Notes: generated by a model from the letters alone, not told the origin. 64,000 bases of DNA from Bostrychus sinensis (GCA_020698575.1 CM036255.1:35401271-35465270), one strand, 5' to 3'. Positions 34,863-46,014 are shown, numbered from the stretch's first letter. Program-made: numbers and translations.

Positions 34863-35851
34863 GTTGGTTTTTCACATTAAACCCGAGTTTACCCAGGTCT
34901 GGCTGGAATAAGTGCACCGTGAGTTTAGTTTTAGGGTTAGGTGCAGGTCACGTTACGCTGTGAATGTAACCACCCTGCGTCAGAAACAGGTTTACCTTGG
35001 CAGAATAAACTGAGGATGGAGTGGGACCACGCGCTGAGGCTTCTCCAGAACATCCCAAACATCCTCAGTGAGGTTCAGGTCTGGACTCTGTGTGAAAATG
35101 AAATGATGTCTCATGCTCCTGAACCACTCTTTCACTCTTTCACATTCACTCTTTCACATTCACTCTTTCACATTCTGAACTCGATGAATCCTGGCATTGT
35201 CATCTTGGAATAAACCCAGAAGAAACCCTCTGATGGAGTAACCTGGTCCTTCAGTATCTGCAGAGCCCAGACCTGACTCTTACCTGTTCACTGAGTTACA
35301 TCCAGGTGGACACTTGGTTTTTTGGTCTGGCAGTGTACAAGTGTTTGATGTTTGATATAAGAAATAGACCTACAGATCTTTACATATGAATTAGCTTTCA
35401 CTGAGATGATCTATCTGAGGTGTTCTTAGAAGTTCTTAGAACCCAGTAAAAGTACTGTTATTCTACTACAAATTTATACACATGGTCATTAATAGAGTAT
35501 TTAAATTTGTATTTCATAGCATTACTCCACAGCACTCTCATATATTCTCTGTCAGAGTTATATATAAAATAAATTATGTATATTTTCCAAAAAACACATT
35601 GTGTTGTTGACACAGTGTTGATGTTTGGTAAACTTTATGAAATGTTTGGGGGTTGTCAAAGAATACCATTATTTTGTTGGTTTACAAAAAGTAATCTTTC
35701 CCAAGAAAAGGGAAATTTAATATCTGAGAAAACATCCCCAAAGATCTATTGTCTAAGCTACGTTTCTGTTTGTTGTTTTACTGAGCTCTGAGCAGGTTTA
35801 GAGAGATCTGAAGACAATAATTTGAGTTAATTCCTCTGTGTCCTCCAGCAG
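34863..35851 (+). repeat. Zinc-finger gene intron 1 with a transposon-like relic
   Basis: About 34990-35345 resembles dispersed fish DNA-transposon relics ('TCCTGGCATTGTCATCTTGG', ending near 'CTGGCAGTGTA'), and a 14-bp CACTCTTTCACATT repeat sits at 35128-35175. The rest is unique, AT-rich intron. Family assignment of the relic is tentative. Confidence 0.4.
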
Positions 35852-36016
35852 ACAGCAGCCCTCTGCCTGCGGGGGCCCCAGACTGGGACCCAGAGGAGTC
35901 CCCCCACATTAAAGAGGAGCAGGAGGAGGAGAGCAGCGGTCAGGAGGCGTTACGCAGTGACATCATCACGTCACAGCTCTGGAAGAGTGAGGAGGACCCA
36001 GCGGCGCCCCCCTCAG
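35852..36016 (+). CDS. Fish C2H2 zinc-finger gene, exon 2 (acidic linker)
   Basis: Acceptor TCCTCCAGCAG, donor GTACAA; phase 1 at both ends. It encodes PDWDPEESPHIKEEQEEESS and then SQLWKSEEDPAAPPS. The SPHIKEEQEE block with an IKEE SUMO-type consensus (psi-K-x-E) is the usual second exon of this fish family. Confidence 0.82.
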
Positions 36017-36275
36017 GTACAAGAGTTATTTGACTTCAGCTCTCTCTCGGTCGAGGTTTACTCTGTGTCTCCTGACGTCTGCGAGCTCAGGTCGTCTGGA
36101 GTTTGTGCACAGGTCAGGAGAGAGTTTGAGGGAAGGGCTCGGACTCAGTCAAACAAAAAAAACCAAACCAAAGTGAAGACAGAATATAAGGAAGGAGAAG
36201 AAACCAGGCTCACGCTCTAGACTCCGCTGCTTCAGAGGACAGACGTCTGAGTAACTGCGGTGTTGTGTGTTCCAG

Positions 36276-36835
36276 AGTCTGAGCTGAGCCGTGTCTCTGT
36301 GAAGACTGAAGAGGACGCATGGACCCAACCACTGCCTCCACCGGGGGGCGCTCTGCTTCACCACAACCAGACCGTGGACTGCCCCGGGTCTGAGCGGGAC
36401 TGGACTCAGGCTTCTGTTCCTCTGCCTCCACCAGGGGGCGCTCTGCTTCGGCGGCGCAAGAAGAAGTCTGAGAAGAAGAGGAAATCTCTCCGTGGAAAAC
36501 GTGTTTACTGCTCTGTTTGTTCCAAAGCGTTTGAAGTAAACAGTCGTTTGCAAAACCACATGAGAGTCCACACCGGGGAGAGACCTTTCAGCTGCTCAGT
36601 CTGTGGGAAGAGGTTCTCACAGAAAGGGAATTTACACAAACACACCATGATTCACTCTGGAGAAAAGCCTTTCAGCTGTTCAGTTTGTAAGAAGTCCTTT
36701 TCTCAAAGGTCGAATCTAAAGAGTCACTTCCAGCTCCACACAGGACTGAGACCTTTCAGCTGCTCAGTCTGTGGGAAGAAGTACATACAGAAGCATAATC
36801 TGACTGTGCACATGTCCAAGCACGAGACTCTGTGA
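36276..36835 (+). CDS. Fish C2H2 zinc-finger gene, exon 3 (four fingers)
   Basis: Acceptor TTGTGTGTTCCAG, phase 1, TGA at 36833-36835. It begins SELSRVSVKTEEDAWTQP and carries two copies of a 30-residue PLPPPGGALL-type repeat (about residues 132-171), a Lys/Arg-rich stretch (KKKSEKKRK, possible nuclear signal), and four C2H2 fingers at about residues 190-212, 218-240, 246-268 and 274-296. Spacing is 28 residues with linkers of the HTGERPF type. All Cys and His ligands are present. A 299-residue product with four fingers is short but normal for this family. Confidence 0.88.
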
Positions 36836-37202
36836 CCGCTCTGGCTCTGACGTTTGTTAAAGTCCCACACTCTGCATTAGTCAGGGTTTCTGCCGGATCT
36901 TAAAAAGTCCAAAAAGTCTTGCATTTAAAAATCTGAATTTAAAAATTCAGTCACAAATGCCACCGCCTGTGTTTACAGTTTATTTTTGTCTTTTTTAGGC
37001 AATCGGACGATTCTTGCACTTTAATGCAGATTTTTTGCCACCCCATGAGACTGAAGGGCCCCATCTTGTCTCAGTTTGGGCCCTTACTCTGCAGTTCATA
37101 GGAAACATCCAAAATCTCTTTATCTCAGCCTGAATAAAAAGATTGTTGTCATTTCTCTGGAACAGAAGCTCGGAGAACAAACTCTGCCCAAGCTCTACCT
37201 GC
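36836..37202 (+). other. Zinc-finger gene 3'UTR and repeat fragment
   Basis: Contains 'GGTTTCTGCCGGATCTTAAA' (about 36885 on), which matches the left end of the MITE-like element at 45170-45445, and an AATAAA near 37132. Confidence 0.4.
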
Positions 37203-37508
37203 ACAGAGTCTGACAGAGTCTGACAGAGTCTGACAGAGTCTGACAGAGTCTGACAGAGTCTGACAGAGTCTGACCGAGTCTGGCCGAGTCTGGCCGAGTC
37301 TGACCGAGTCTGACCGAGTCTGACAGAGTCTGACAGAGTCTGACAGAGTCTGACAGAGTCTGACAGAGTCTGACCGAGTCTGACCGAGTCTGACAGAGTC
37401 TGACAGAGTCTGACTGAGTCTGACTGAGTCTGACAGAGTCTGACAGAGTCTGACAGAGTCTGACAGAGTCTGACAGAGTCTGACAGAGTCTGACAGAGTC
37501 TGACTGAG
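37203..37508 (+). repeat. 10-bp TGACAGAGTC minisatellite
   Basis: About 30 copies of TGACAGAGTC, with TGACCGAGTC, TGGCCGAGTC and TGACTGAGTC variants in small blocks. Confidence 0.96.
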
Positions 37509-37930
37509 ATGGACTCAACTCAGCTTTAACTCTTCTCTGTCACAGTCTCACACTTTGGTTTGCTTTAATCAGCTTTACTAAAACTAATGGCTATATTAGA
37601 TTCATTTCTTTCATAAAATTAAGAAAATCGGCCCTACATATCGGCCCAAAACATCGGCTGTTTTTATCGGCCATCAGCTGCTCTGAGTTTAAAAATGACA
37701 TTGACCACAGAGAATCCCAGCTCGGTCGACCTCTGCTGTGTTCAGGTTAGCGTCGCTTTGTGGCTCTGTTCACATTTCTGTTCATTTCTTACTCACTGCT
37801 CATGAAACAGGTCCAACAATCGTCATAAACAACTTAAACAACTGGCTGGACAATGAGAATAGAAGAATACTTTTTTTTTTTTACTTTTTTTTTATCATTT
37901 TTTACAATTTAAATAAACAGAACTCCAAAG
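37509..37930. other. Unique DNA with dispersed-repeat fragments
   Basis: AT-rich. The stretch at about 37625-37680 with repeated ATCGGCC motifs looks like part of a dispersed fish repeat. No gene seen. Confidence 0.35.
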
Positions 37931-38400
37931 ATGGGGGATGTCTTACCACAGAACAATATGATTTAACAATTACAGTTTGTTTAAGACATTTGTTGTTGAT
38001 GTGTTGGTTCTCCATTTTGTCCAGTTTTCCTGGCATTGTTCTTCCTGAGTCCTCCGTCTGTGTGTCATCTTTTCCATTTCTAATCTCTCGTTCTCCAGTT
38101 GCTCCTCACATGTGGCTATTTCTGATTTACACCATTTTTTGTAATGGCCTTCTTGCAGGCTGCTTATAGTATTTTCAACAAATAGATTTCTTCCTTAACC
38201 GCCACCTTTGTGGAGACATGACCTAAATACATAATTAAACATGTTTTTGGGATAGAATAACCTAGTACTTTTACAATTATTAAATGTACATTGTCGCAGA
38301 ACATTTTAATTTTGGGGCATAACCAAAATACATCTCCACAGAGAACTGAAGAAGACTTGGTGTGTTGATAGTGAAGTATTAAAACCTAAAAAGGGAAGTT
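37930..38400 (-). mobile_element. Relic of LINE ORF2 C-terminus (L1-like)
   Basis: On the minus strand one frame reads HYKKWCKSEIATCEEQ, then LEMEKMTHRRRTQEEQCQ and ENWTKWRT. This has the order typical of L1-clade ORF2 ends (KW..P...EEW...ME(K)MT..LR.Q....WTKW). Stops and frameshifts upstream show that it is dead, and the 5' part is missing, as is usual for LINE insertions. Confidence 0.5.
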
Positions 38401-38480
38401 ATCATGAGGCGTTTTCTACGTTTTTTGGAGATGTTTCCTTGCTTTTAGCGTTTTATCGAGTCAGATCAATCCAGTTATGT

Positions 38481-38995
38481 AACAGTGTTAATGAGCTAAC
38501 TACTTCCACATTTGGCTAAACCAAATGATCCACTTCCGGTCACAGCTTGTTCTGGATGCATGCGCATTTTGAGTTCACACTTGCTTTAGTCTTATTTTGT
38601 TTTTTTTAACCGGTGCAGGGGTTTAAACTGCAGCATGCACCCTAGTTCCTTTTAAAGAGATTTTAACAGCTTAATTAAAATGGACAGAGTGTGTTGTATA
38701 TCACATAAATAAATGTGTGTGTTTTATATCTGCTGAAATAAATTGCGCTGGGTGACGGCTTTAGTTACACAGCGATATCAGGAGGAGTTAAATATTTAAC
38801 ACACAAATGCTAAAACCCTTGTTTGAAGATAAAACTGCGTTAGTCCATAGCAGCGTTAGTTTGGTGATTTTATTTTGCAATGTGTACGACATAAATGTGT
38901 TTTTTGAAGCTGCCGTTGTCCGGCTGCTCGCTGTGACCAGAAGTGGATCGTTCTGTTTAGCCGAATGCAGAAGTAGTTAGTGCATTAACACTGTT
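38481..38995. mobile_element. MITE-like element with about 65-bp terminal inverted repeats
   Basis: The left end, AACAGTGTTAATGAGCTAAC and on through GATCCACTTCCGGTCACAGC, is mirrored at the right by GCTGTGACCAGAAGTGGATC through TTAGTGCATTAACACTGTT. The 515-bp element has no coding capacity, and its right half is related to the middle of the element at 44252-44993 in inverse orientation. Target-site duplication not clear. Confidence 0.7.
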
Positions 38996-39215
38996 CTGAT
39001 TTTAACCCTGTACTGTTCTCCTGTTACTCTTCGCGCCCTGTCCTCGGGCTCAGAATGACCCCAGTTTGTTTGCTTGTTATTTAATGCTTAAAATATAACT
39101 TATCAAACAGTTCAGTGTTTTATCTTTACCACTGACACAAAATATTCCCTTGATTTTTGAATTTTCAATCTAAATCCATCCAGCTGTGAGAATCATTGCT
39201 GTTGTTGTGTTCCAG
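38996..39215 (+). other. Unique DNA leading to an orphan zinc-finger exon
   Basis: About 220 bp of AT-rich sequence ending in the acceptor at 39215. No leader or linker exon of the zinc-finger type was found here. Confidence 0.5.
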
Positions 39216-39955
39216 AGTCTGAGCTGAGCGCTGTCTCTGTGAAGACTGAGGACGACGAGACATGGACCCAACCTGTCCCTCTGCCTCCACCAGGGGGCGC
39301 TCTGCTCCACCACAACCACACTGTGGACTGTCCCGGGCCTGAGCAGGACTGGACTCAGCCTTCGGTCCCTCTGCCTCCACCGGGGGGCGCTCTGCTCCAC
39401 CACAACCACACTGTGGACTGTCCCGGGCCTGAGCAGGACTGGACTCAGCCTTCGGTCCCTCTGCCTCCTCCAGGGGGCGCTCTGCTCCACCACAACCACA
39501 CTGTGGACTGTCCCGGGCCTGAGCAGGACTGGACTCAGCCTTCGGTCCCTCTGCCTCCACCGGGGGGCGCTCTGCTCCACCACAGCGTCAGCGAGTCTGA
39601 GGGGGCCAGGAGGAGGAAGTGCCAGAAACGGTTTCCCTGCGCCGTTTGTCAAAAAACGTTTGCCTCCAGATTCCACCTGAGCAGCCACATGCGAGTCCAC
39701 ACCGGAGAGAAACCTTTCAGCTGCTCAGTCTGCGGGAAGAGGTTCACGGTGAAAGGAAACCTGGACCAGCACATGATGATCCACTACGGACTGAAGCCCT
39801 ACACCTGCACCTTCTGCGGGAAAGCCTTCGCCCAGAAGTCCAACTTAAACAACCACCTCTGGGTCCACACCGGCGTCAAACCTTTCAGCTGCTCAGTCTG
39901 TGGGAAGCAGTACAGACAGAGGTCGAGTCTGAGTCTGCACATGGCCACGCACTGA
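39216..39955 (+). CDS. Second C2H2 zinc-finger terminal exon (duplicate or alternative)
   Basis: Acceptor GTTGTTGTGTTCCAG, phase 1, TGA at 39953-39955. It starts SELSAVSVKTEDDETWTQP, nearly the same as the terminal exon at 36276, then has three full copies and one partial copy of a 30-residue repeat (VPLPPPGGALLHHNHTVDCP plus GPEQDWTQPS), a basic stretch, and four intact C2H2 fingers with HTGEKPF-type linkers. No leader or acidic-linker exon lies between 36836 and 39215. It may be an alternative terminal exon of the gene starting at 34688, or a partial tandem duplicate. The frame is fully open, with no sign of decay. Confidence 0.75.
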
Positions 39956-40292
39956 GCGGCTGCAGGGGCGAGACTGCCCTGCAGGTGGCAGCACACGGCG
40001 GGACGACAGAACAGAACATACAAAAACTGAAGAAGAGACGTACAGAGTTAAGCTGCTTTCAGCTGTTCATCAGCAGAAGAGGAAGAGCTCAATGTTTTAC
40101 TTCAGCCGTTCCCAAAGTCAGGAGTCAGGTCCTCCTTAAATTCACCAAAACCCACCCAGACCCCAACAAAACAACTTCCCTCCTTCACAAACTTTATTTT
40201 CATGTTTGTCTCCATATATTTCTATAAAAACATTACAAAAGACACTGACTATTGGCTAAAAAGTGTTTTAAAGTTAGATTTTTAAACAAATA
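39956..40292 (+). other. Probable 3'UTR of the second zinc-finger exon
   Basis: Non-repetitive DNA after the stop. No canonical AATAAA was found before the downstream element. Confidence 0.35.
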
Positions 40293-40739
40293 CACTGTAA
40301 AAACTCAATAACTCAAGGCAAAGGATCCCTCAAGATTTTTGGGGCCAACTCAAAATCTCAAGTTTTCCACACTTTCACTTAATTTGATGTTCATACGTCT
40401 AAAAACTTTTCTAATGTTTAAGTTTTTCTCTCTCTCATTATTTTTTTACTCATCTTACAGCCAACTTACAGAGTTCAGAAAAAGTGATTCTTTTGTTAAA
40501 TGTAGTATATTTAGTTTTTATTATTATCAATAATACTTTTTCTGAACAGTGGAGTCAGTTGCTGTAAGATGAGCTGGAAAAAATAAAGTTTTTAGATGTA
40601 TGAACGTTAAATTTGGTGAGTAAAAAAATATGAGTTGTTGAAAACTTGAGATTTTGAGTTGATCACCAAAACTCAAAAATCTTGATGGATCCTGTTGCCT
40701 TGAGTTTTTGAGTTTTTGCAGCATTGTTTTTTTACAGTG
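40293..40739. mobile_element. MITE-like palindromic element (CACTGTAAAAA ends)
   Basis: The left end CACTGTAAAAACTCAATAAC with CAAGATTTTT and CTCAAAATCTCAAGTTTTC is mirrored by the right end (GAAAACTTGAGATTTTGAGT through TTTTTTTACAGTG). The 447-bp element has arms of about 110 bp and no coding capacity. Confidence 0.75.
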
Positions 40740-41246
40740 CATTTCAAACTCAATTTCTTTTGATGTACTTAATATAGACAGCCTCTGGGGGCCCTGCAGT
40801 ACCTTCACGGACCCCCAGGGGGCCCCGGACCCCACTTTAAAACCACTGTTTTACTTAAAAGCACAGATAAAAGAGCAAAAGTTACTCAAGTAAAAGTAAA
40901 ATTATCAGTTTACATTTTTCTACTTAAGTGAAAGTATAAAAGCTTTCAAATGTACTTGTGAGTAAAAAGTAAAAGTGTTTGTGACAGACTCAGCTCATGA
41001 CTGTGTTACATCTGAGGCTTAACGTCAGGTCCTGAGCACAGAGGAGACCCAGGCCTCGCAGAGACACGAACCTCACCGAGACATCTGCGTTTTTATCTTC
41101 AGCAGCAGATTCTACCTCACAGGGCTGACTCCAGATCAGTTTTAAGGCGTTTTGATAAAATCACGAAGACGCAACCTGTTCTTCCCAAAAACTGCACACT
41201 CACACTGACGCGTTTGTGTCGGAAACTTACGATGAGCCAACACTGG
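40740..41246. other. Dispersed-repeat fragments and unique DNA
   Basis: Fragments such as ACTCAAGTAAAAGTAAA (about 40885) and GGCCCCGGACCCCACTTTAA (about 40820) are common interspersed motifs in fish genomes. No gene seen. Confidence 0.35.
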
Positions 41247-43480
41247 GCGTAACGGCTCGCCTGCGTCAGAGAGCGGCTCTGCGTCAGAGAGCGGCTCTGC
41301 GTCAGAGAGCGGCTCTGCGTAACGGCTCGCCTGCGTCAGAGAGCGGCTCTGCATCAGAGAGCGGCTCTGCGTAACGGCTCGCCTGCGTCAGCGCGCGGCT
41401 CTGCGTAACGGCTCGCCTGCGTCAGAGCGGCTCTGCGTAACGGCTCGCCTGCGTCAGAGAGCGGCTCTGCGTCAGAGAGCGGCTCTGCGTAACGGCTCGC
41501 CTGCGTCAGAGAGCGGCTCTGCATCAGAGAGCGGCTCTGCGTAACGGCTCGCCTGCGTCAGCGCGCGGCTCTGCGTAACGGCTCGCCTGCGTCAGAGAGC
41601 GGCTCTGCGTAACGGCTCGCCTGCGTCAGAGAGCGGCTCTGCATCAGAGAGCGGCTCTGCGTAACGGCTCGCCTGCGTCAGCGCGCGGCTCTGCGTAACG
41701 GCTCGCCTGCGTCAGAGAGCGGCTCTGCGTAACGGCTCGCCTGCGTCAGAGCGGCTCTGCGTAACGGCTCGCCTGCGTCAGAGCGGCTCTGCGTAACGGC
41801 TCGCCTGCGACAGAGAGCGGCTCTGCGTAACGGCTCGCCTGCGTCAGAGCGGCTCTGCGTAACGGCTCGCCTGCGTCAGAGAGCGGCTCTGCGTAACGGC
41901 TCGCCTGCGTCAGAGAGCGGCTCTGCATCAGAGAGCGGCTTTGCGTAACGGCTCGCCTGCGACAGAGCGGCTTTGCGTAACGGCTCGCCTGCGTCAGAGC
42001 GGCTCTGCGTAACGGCTCGCCTGTGTCAGAGAGCGGCTCTGCGTAACGGCTCGCCTGCGTCAGAGCGGCTCTGCGTAACGGCTCGCCTGCGTCAGAGAGC
42101 GGCTCTGCGTAACGGCTCGCCTGCGTCAGAGCGGCTCTGCGTAACGGCTCGCCTGTGTCAGAGCGGCTCTGCGTAACGGCTCGCCTGCGTCAGAGAGCGG
42201 CTCTGCATCAGAGAGCGGCTCTGCATCAGAGAGCGGCTCTGCATCAGAGAGCGGCTCTGCGTAACGGCTCGCCTGCGACAGAGCGGCTTTGCGTAACGGC
42301 TCGCCTGCGTCAGAGCGGCTCTGCATCAGAGAGCGGCTCTGCGTAACGGCTCGCCTGCGTCAGAGAGCGGCTCTGCGTAACGGCTCGCCTGCGTCAGAGC
42401 GGCTCTGCGTAACGGCTCAGCTGCGACAGAGCGGCTCTGCGTAACGGCTCGCCTGCGTCAGAGCGGCTCTGCGTAACGGCTCGCCTGCGTCAGAGCGGCT
42501 CTGCGTAACAGCTCGCCTGCGACAGAGAGCGGCTCTGCGTAACGGCTCGCCTGCCGTCAGAGCGGCTCTGCGTAACGGCTCGCCTGCGTCAGAGCGGCTC
42601 TGCGTAACGGCTCAGCTGCGACAGAGCGGCTCTGCGTAACGGCTCGCCTGCGTCAGAGAGCGGCTCTGCGTAACGGCTCGCCTGCGTCAGAGAGCGGCTC
42701 TGCGTAACGGCTCAGCTGCGACAGAGCGGCTCTGCGTAACGGCTCGCCTGCGTCAGAGAGCGGCTCTGCGTAACGGCTCGCCTGCGTCAGAGAGCGGCTC
42801 TGCGTAACGGCTCAGCTGCGACAGAGCGGCTCTGCGTAACGGCTCGCCTGCGTCAGAGCGGCTCTGCGTAACGGCTCAGCTGCGACAGAGCGGCTCTGCG
42901 TAACGGCTCGCCTGCGTCAGAGCGGCTCTGCGTAACGGCTCAGCTGCGACAGAGCGGCTCTGCGTAACGGCTCGCCTGCGTCAGAGCGGCTCTGCGTAAC
43001 GGCTCAGCTGCGTCAGAGCGGCTCTGCGTAACGGCTCGCCTGCGTCAGAGAGCGGCTCTGCGTAACGGCTCGCCTGCCGTCAGAGCGGCTCTGCGTAACG
43101 GCTCGCCTGCGTCAGAGCGGCTCTGCGTAACGGCTCAGCTGCGACAGAGCGGCTCTGCGTAACGGCTCGCCTGCGTCAGAGAGCGGCTCTGCGTAACGGC
43201 TCGCCTGCGTCAGAGAGCGGCTCTGCGTAACGGCTCAGCTGCGACAGAGCGGCTCTGCGTAACGGCTCGCCTGCGTCAGAGCGGCTCTGCGTAACGGCTC
43301 AGCTGCGACAGAGCGGCTCTGCGTAACGGCTCGCCTGCGTCAGAGCGGCTCTGCGTAACGGCTCAGCTGCGACAGAGCGGCTCTGCGTAACGGCTCGCCT
43401 GCGTCAGAGCGGCTCTGCGTAACGGCTCAGCTGCGACAGAGCGGCTCTGCGTAACGGCTCGCCTGCGACAGAGCGGCTCT
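41247..43480 (+). repeat. CpG-dense minisatellite (32/34-bp, GCGTAACGGCTCGCCTGCGT)
   Basis: About 70 units built on GCGTAACGGCTCGCCTGCGT followed by CAGAG(AG)CGGCTCT, with 18-bp subunits and, to the right, alternating GCTCGCCTGCG and GCTCAGCTGCG forms. Each full unit has about five CpG, so the array holds roughly 300. Confidence 0.95.
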
Positions 43481-44251
43481 GTGGACGCCTTTCTGTCAGG
43501 AGACCAGAACCAGGACCAGGACCAGAACCAGGACCAGGACCAGAGACTTCCTCCTCCGTGGACCCAGCTCCGGTCGCACACAGAGGAAAAATGAAAAAGA
43601 AGGAAAAGCTTTGGGATTGTCGGACCTGGACTCTGTGAGTGTTTGTGTACAGAACTGTGAACTGTGAACTCTGTGTCCATGCTCTTTACTCCATAAACAA
43701 ATGACAGGAAAAGGGAAAAATAAAACTAAAGTTATAAACAGAACACTTCTGTTAAGTGTAAATAAAGAGTCGGGGCCCCTCCCTCTCCCCAGACACCTCC
43801 TCCTGATGGTTATAAAGAGATAGTTTTCCTCTCTGTGCTGTTTGTTTTGCGCCTGAGCTCTGGCAGTGCAGCAGTGAAAGGAAAAGGCTCAGAACGACTT
43901 CAGAGACTCTGGGTTCTGTTTTTGGTTTCTGTTCAGAGACCGGCCCCTCTGTGTTTTTATTCCTCTGTTTTCATTTTAGTCTTGGATCATGTCTTTGTTT
44001 GTCTCGGAATAATCCTGAGGTGACTTCTACAAAGTGTTTGTTTGTTTGTTTGTTATTGTAGGCCTGTGTTTACTCAGGTATCGGACACAGCCGTCCTGTT
44101 TGTGAGGAGCAGGGGAACTCTGCTCCAGCTGCAGCTTCGTTGGGCCTCAGGATTATTTAATTCAGTTCAGTTTTATTTGTATGTATTACAAACAGTTAGT
44201 CAAACATAAACACACAACACAAACAATAACTACACTAAACTAAACAGAGCC
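43481..44251. other. Unique DNA, no gene recognised
   Basis: Includes a small ACCAGGACCAGA repeat (43500-43545), an AATAAA near 43720, and a TTGTTTGT run near 44036. No supported exon. Confidence 0.4.
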
Positions 44252-44993
44252 AGCGCCACGCGAAAAGGAATAATGCTTTTATTAAAAGAGTTTTTAAAAG
44301 AGCCTTTAATAAATGTATTACTAAATGGTTTTAATAAAAGAAGGATTAATAGCGTTATTCATTAATCTATTTAGGATTTCTAAACGGATTTACAAAACCT
44401 TTTCGGAAAAACATTTGCAAAACGTATTAGCTTCTCCTTTTAGCTTTTCCGTGGCATTCCTGGTCCTGGCTAAAGTTAAATAAAATAAAAAGGAAAGCGA
44501 TGTAACGAGCTCTGTGATTGGTCAGAAAATAGTGGTTATGCGCTAACTATTTTTGCATTCGGCTAAACGGAATGATCCACTTCCGGTCACAGCTTGTAAG
44601 CGAGCAGCCGGACAAGGGCAGCTTCAAAAAACATATTTATGTCTTAGACATCGCAAAATAAAATCACCAAACTAACGCTGCTCTGGACTAACGCAGTTTT
44701 ATCTTCAAACAAGGGTTTTAGCTTTTGTGTGTTAAATATTTCACTAATCGCTGAGCGCAGAGGCGGGATATTGTTGTGTCAATAACTAAAGCCGTCACCC
44801 GGCGCACTTTATTTCAGCGAAATAAAGCTTTTTCGAAAAGGTTTTGTAAATCCATTTAGAAATCGGTTTCCTAAATGGATTAATGAATAACGCAAGTAAT
44901 CCTTCTTTTATTAAAACCATTTAGTAATACATTTATTAAAGGCTCTTTTAAAAACTCTTTTAATTAAAGCATTATTCCTTTTCGCGTGGCGCT
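44252..44993. mobile_element. 742-bp MITE-like element with about 160-bp inverted ends
   Basis: Left arm AGCGCCACGCGAAAAGGAAT through 'GATTTACAAAACCTTTTCGG' (44252-44410) pairs with the right arm 'CGAAAAGGTTTTGTAAATCC' through ATTCCTTTTCGCGTGGCGCT (44837-44993). The interior (about 44540-44835) is the inverse of part of the 38481-38995 element, including one of its end repeats. Confidence 0.75.
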
Positions 44994-45169
44994 CACGGTC
45001 CTCCATATGTCCTTAGCCCCTCCTTCTCTTAAGGAAAAACTCCTAAAAAAAAACAATTATTTAATCCTGGTACATCCATGAAGAGAGGTCTAACTTTACT
45101 CAAGTTACTTTTACTTTATTCATATATTTTCAAATTACTCAGAAAAAAAACTAACAAATATCTTTACAA

Positions 45170-45445
45170 GGTTTCTGCTCGGTCTAAAAAAGTCTTACAT
45201 TTAAAAATCTGAATTCAAGAATTTAAAAAGTCTTAAATTTGCTGAGATAGTACAGAGTACTAGGTCATAAATCTGTCCTGAACATTTAATATAACTCTGT
45301 GTTCACAGCTGATTCTGAAATCTCCACTTCGTTCTCAAAGTCGTGTTAGCGTCGCTCTCACTGTCGTCACGGCCACGTTTATGATGAACTCGCTGTGAAT
45401 TTTCTTTAAAAAGTATTAAATTCAACGTTGACTGATGCAGAAACC
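45170..45445. mobile_element. MITE-like element with GGTTTCTGC/GCAGAAACC ends
   Basis: A 276-bp non-coding element bounded by GGTTTCTGC and GCAGAAACC, with AAAAAGTCTTA motifs. A related fragment lies at about 36885. This end pair is common in fish interspersed repeats. Confidence 0.5.
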
Positions 45446-45728
45446 CAGGTTACGATAGAAGAGGCGGGGCTTCATGTGGAACCGGGCGTTCTGAGGCCTC
45501 AGAAACTCAAAGACTGCTCAAACAGAACCCAGCTCCAGAGACAGAGGAGGACTTTACTTTATCATCGTCTGTCAAATACAGATACAAAGTTAATGAAATA
45601 AACTGTAGTACTTTTAGTTCTTCCTGAGTAATCAGAAGTAGCAGTAGTAGTACTTTTACTGTAGTACTTTTACTTCTACCTGAGTAATCTGAAGTAGCAG
45701 TACTTTTCCTGCAGTACTTCCTCCTCAG
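45446..45728. other. Unique DNA with AGTACTTTTACT motifs
   Basis: Contains several GTACTTTTACT and TGAGTAATC motifs, typical of a dispersed fish repeat, leading into the acceptor of a candidate exon. Confidence 0.35.
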
Positions 45729-45812
45729 AGCGGTCTGCGGTCCGTCCTGGTGCGTGAGCGGCAGAACCGGCTCGTGAACCTGTCTGAGTCTGAGCGGGGC
45801 ACACCTGGACAG
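45729..45812 (+). CDS. Candidate exon of an unrecognised gene
   Basis: Acceptor TACTTCCTCCTCAG, donor GTACGG, 28 codons in phase 0 at both ends: GLRSVLVRERQNRLVNLSE and then SERGTPGQ. Codon use is GC-rich and exon-like. It could be an upstream exon of the bnipl gene, since it would join in frame to an acceptor at 54963, but I see no family match, and its own start codon is not visible. Confidence 0.35.
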
Positions 45813-45928
45813 GTACGGGCGCGCGCCGGCCCATTGCGTAGTCGAGCGGTTACCACGGAAACGGGGCGTGTCTTTGTTCAGCGCGAGGCAGAGTCCACTC
45901 CAGTCACCTGCCGCGAGGACTCGGTTAT

Positions 45929-45973
45929 ACTACTGCTACTACTGTTACTGCTACTGCAACTATACTACTACTG

Positions 45974-46014
<41 letters not shown>

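Noticed and set aside
37738..38169. 143-codon plus-strand frame with hydrophobic stretches.
   Set aside because: It is antisense to the LINE-like minus-strand segment and has no family features.
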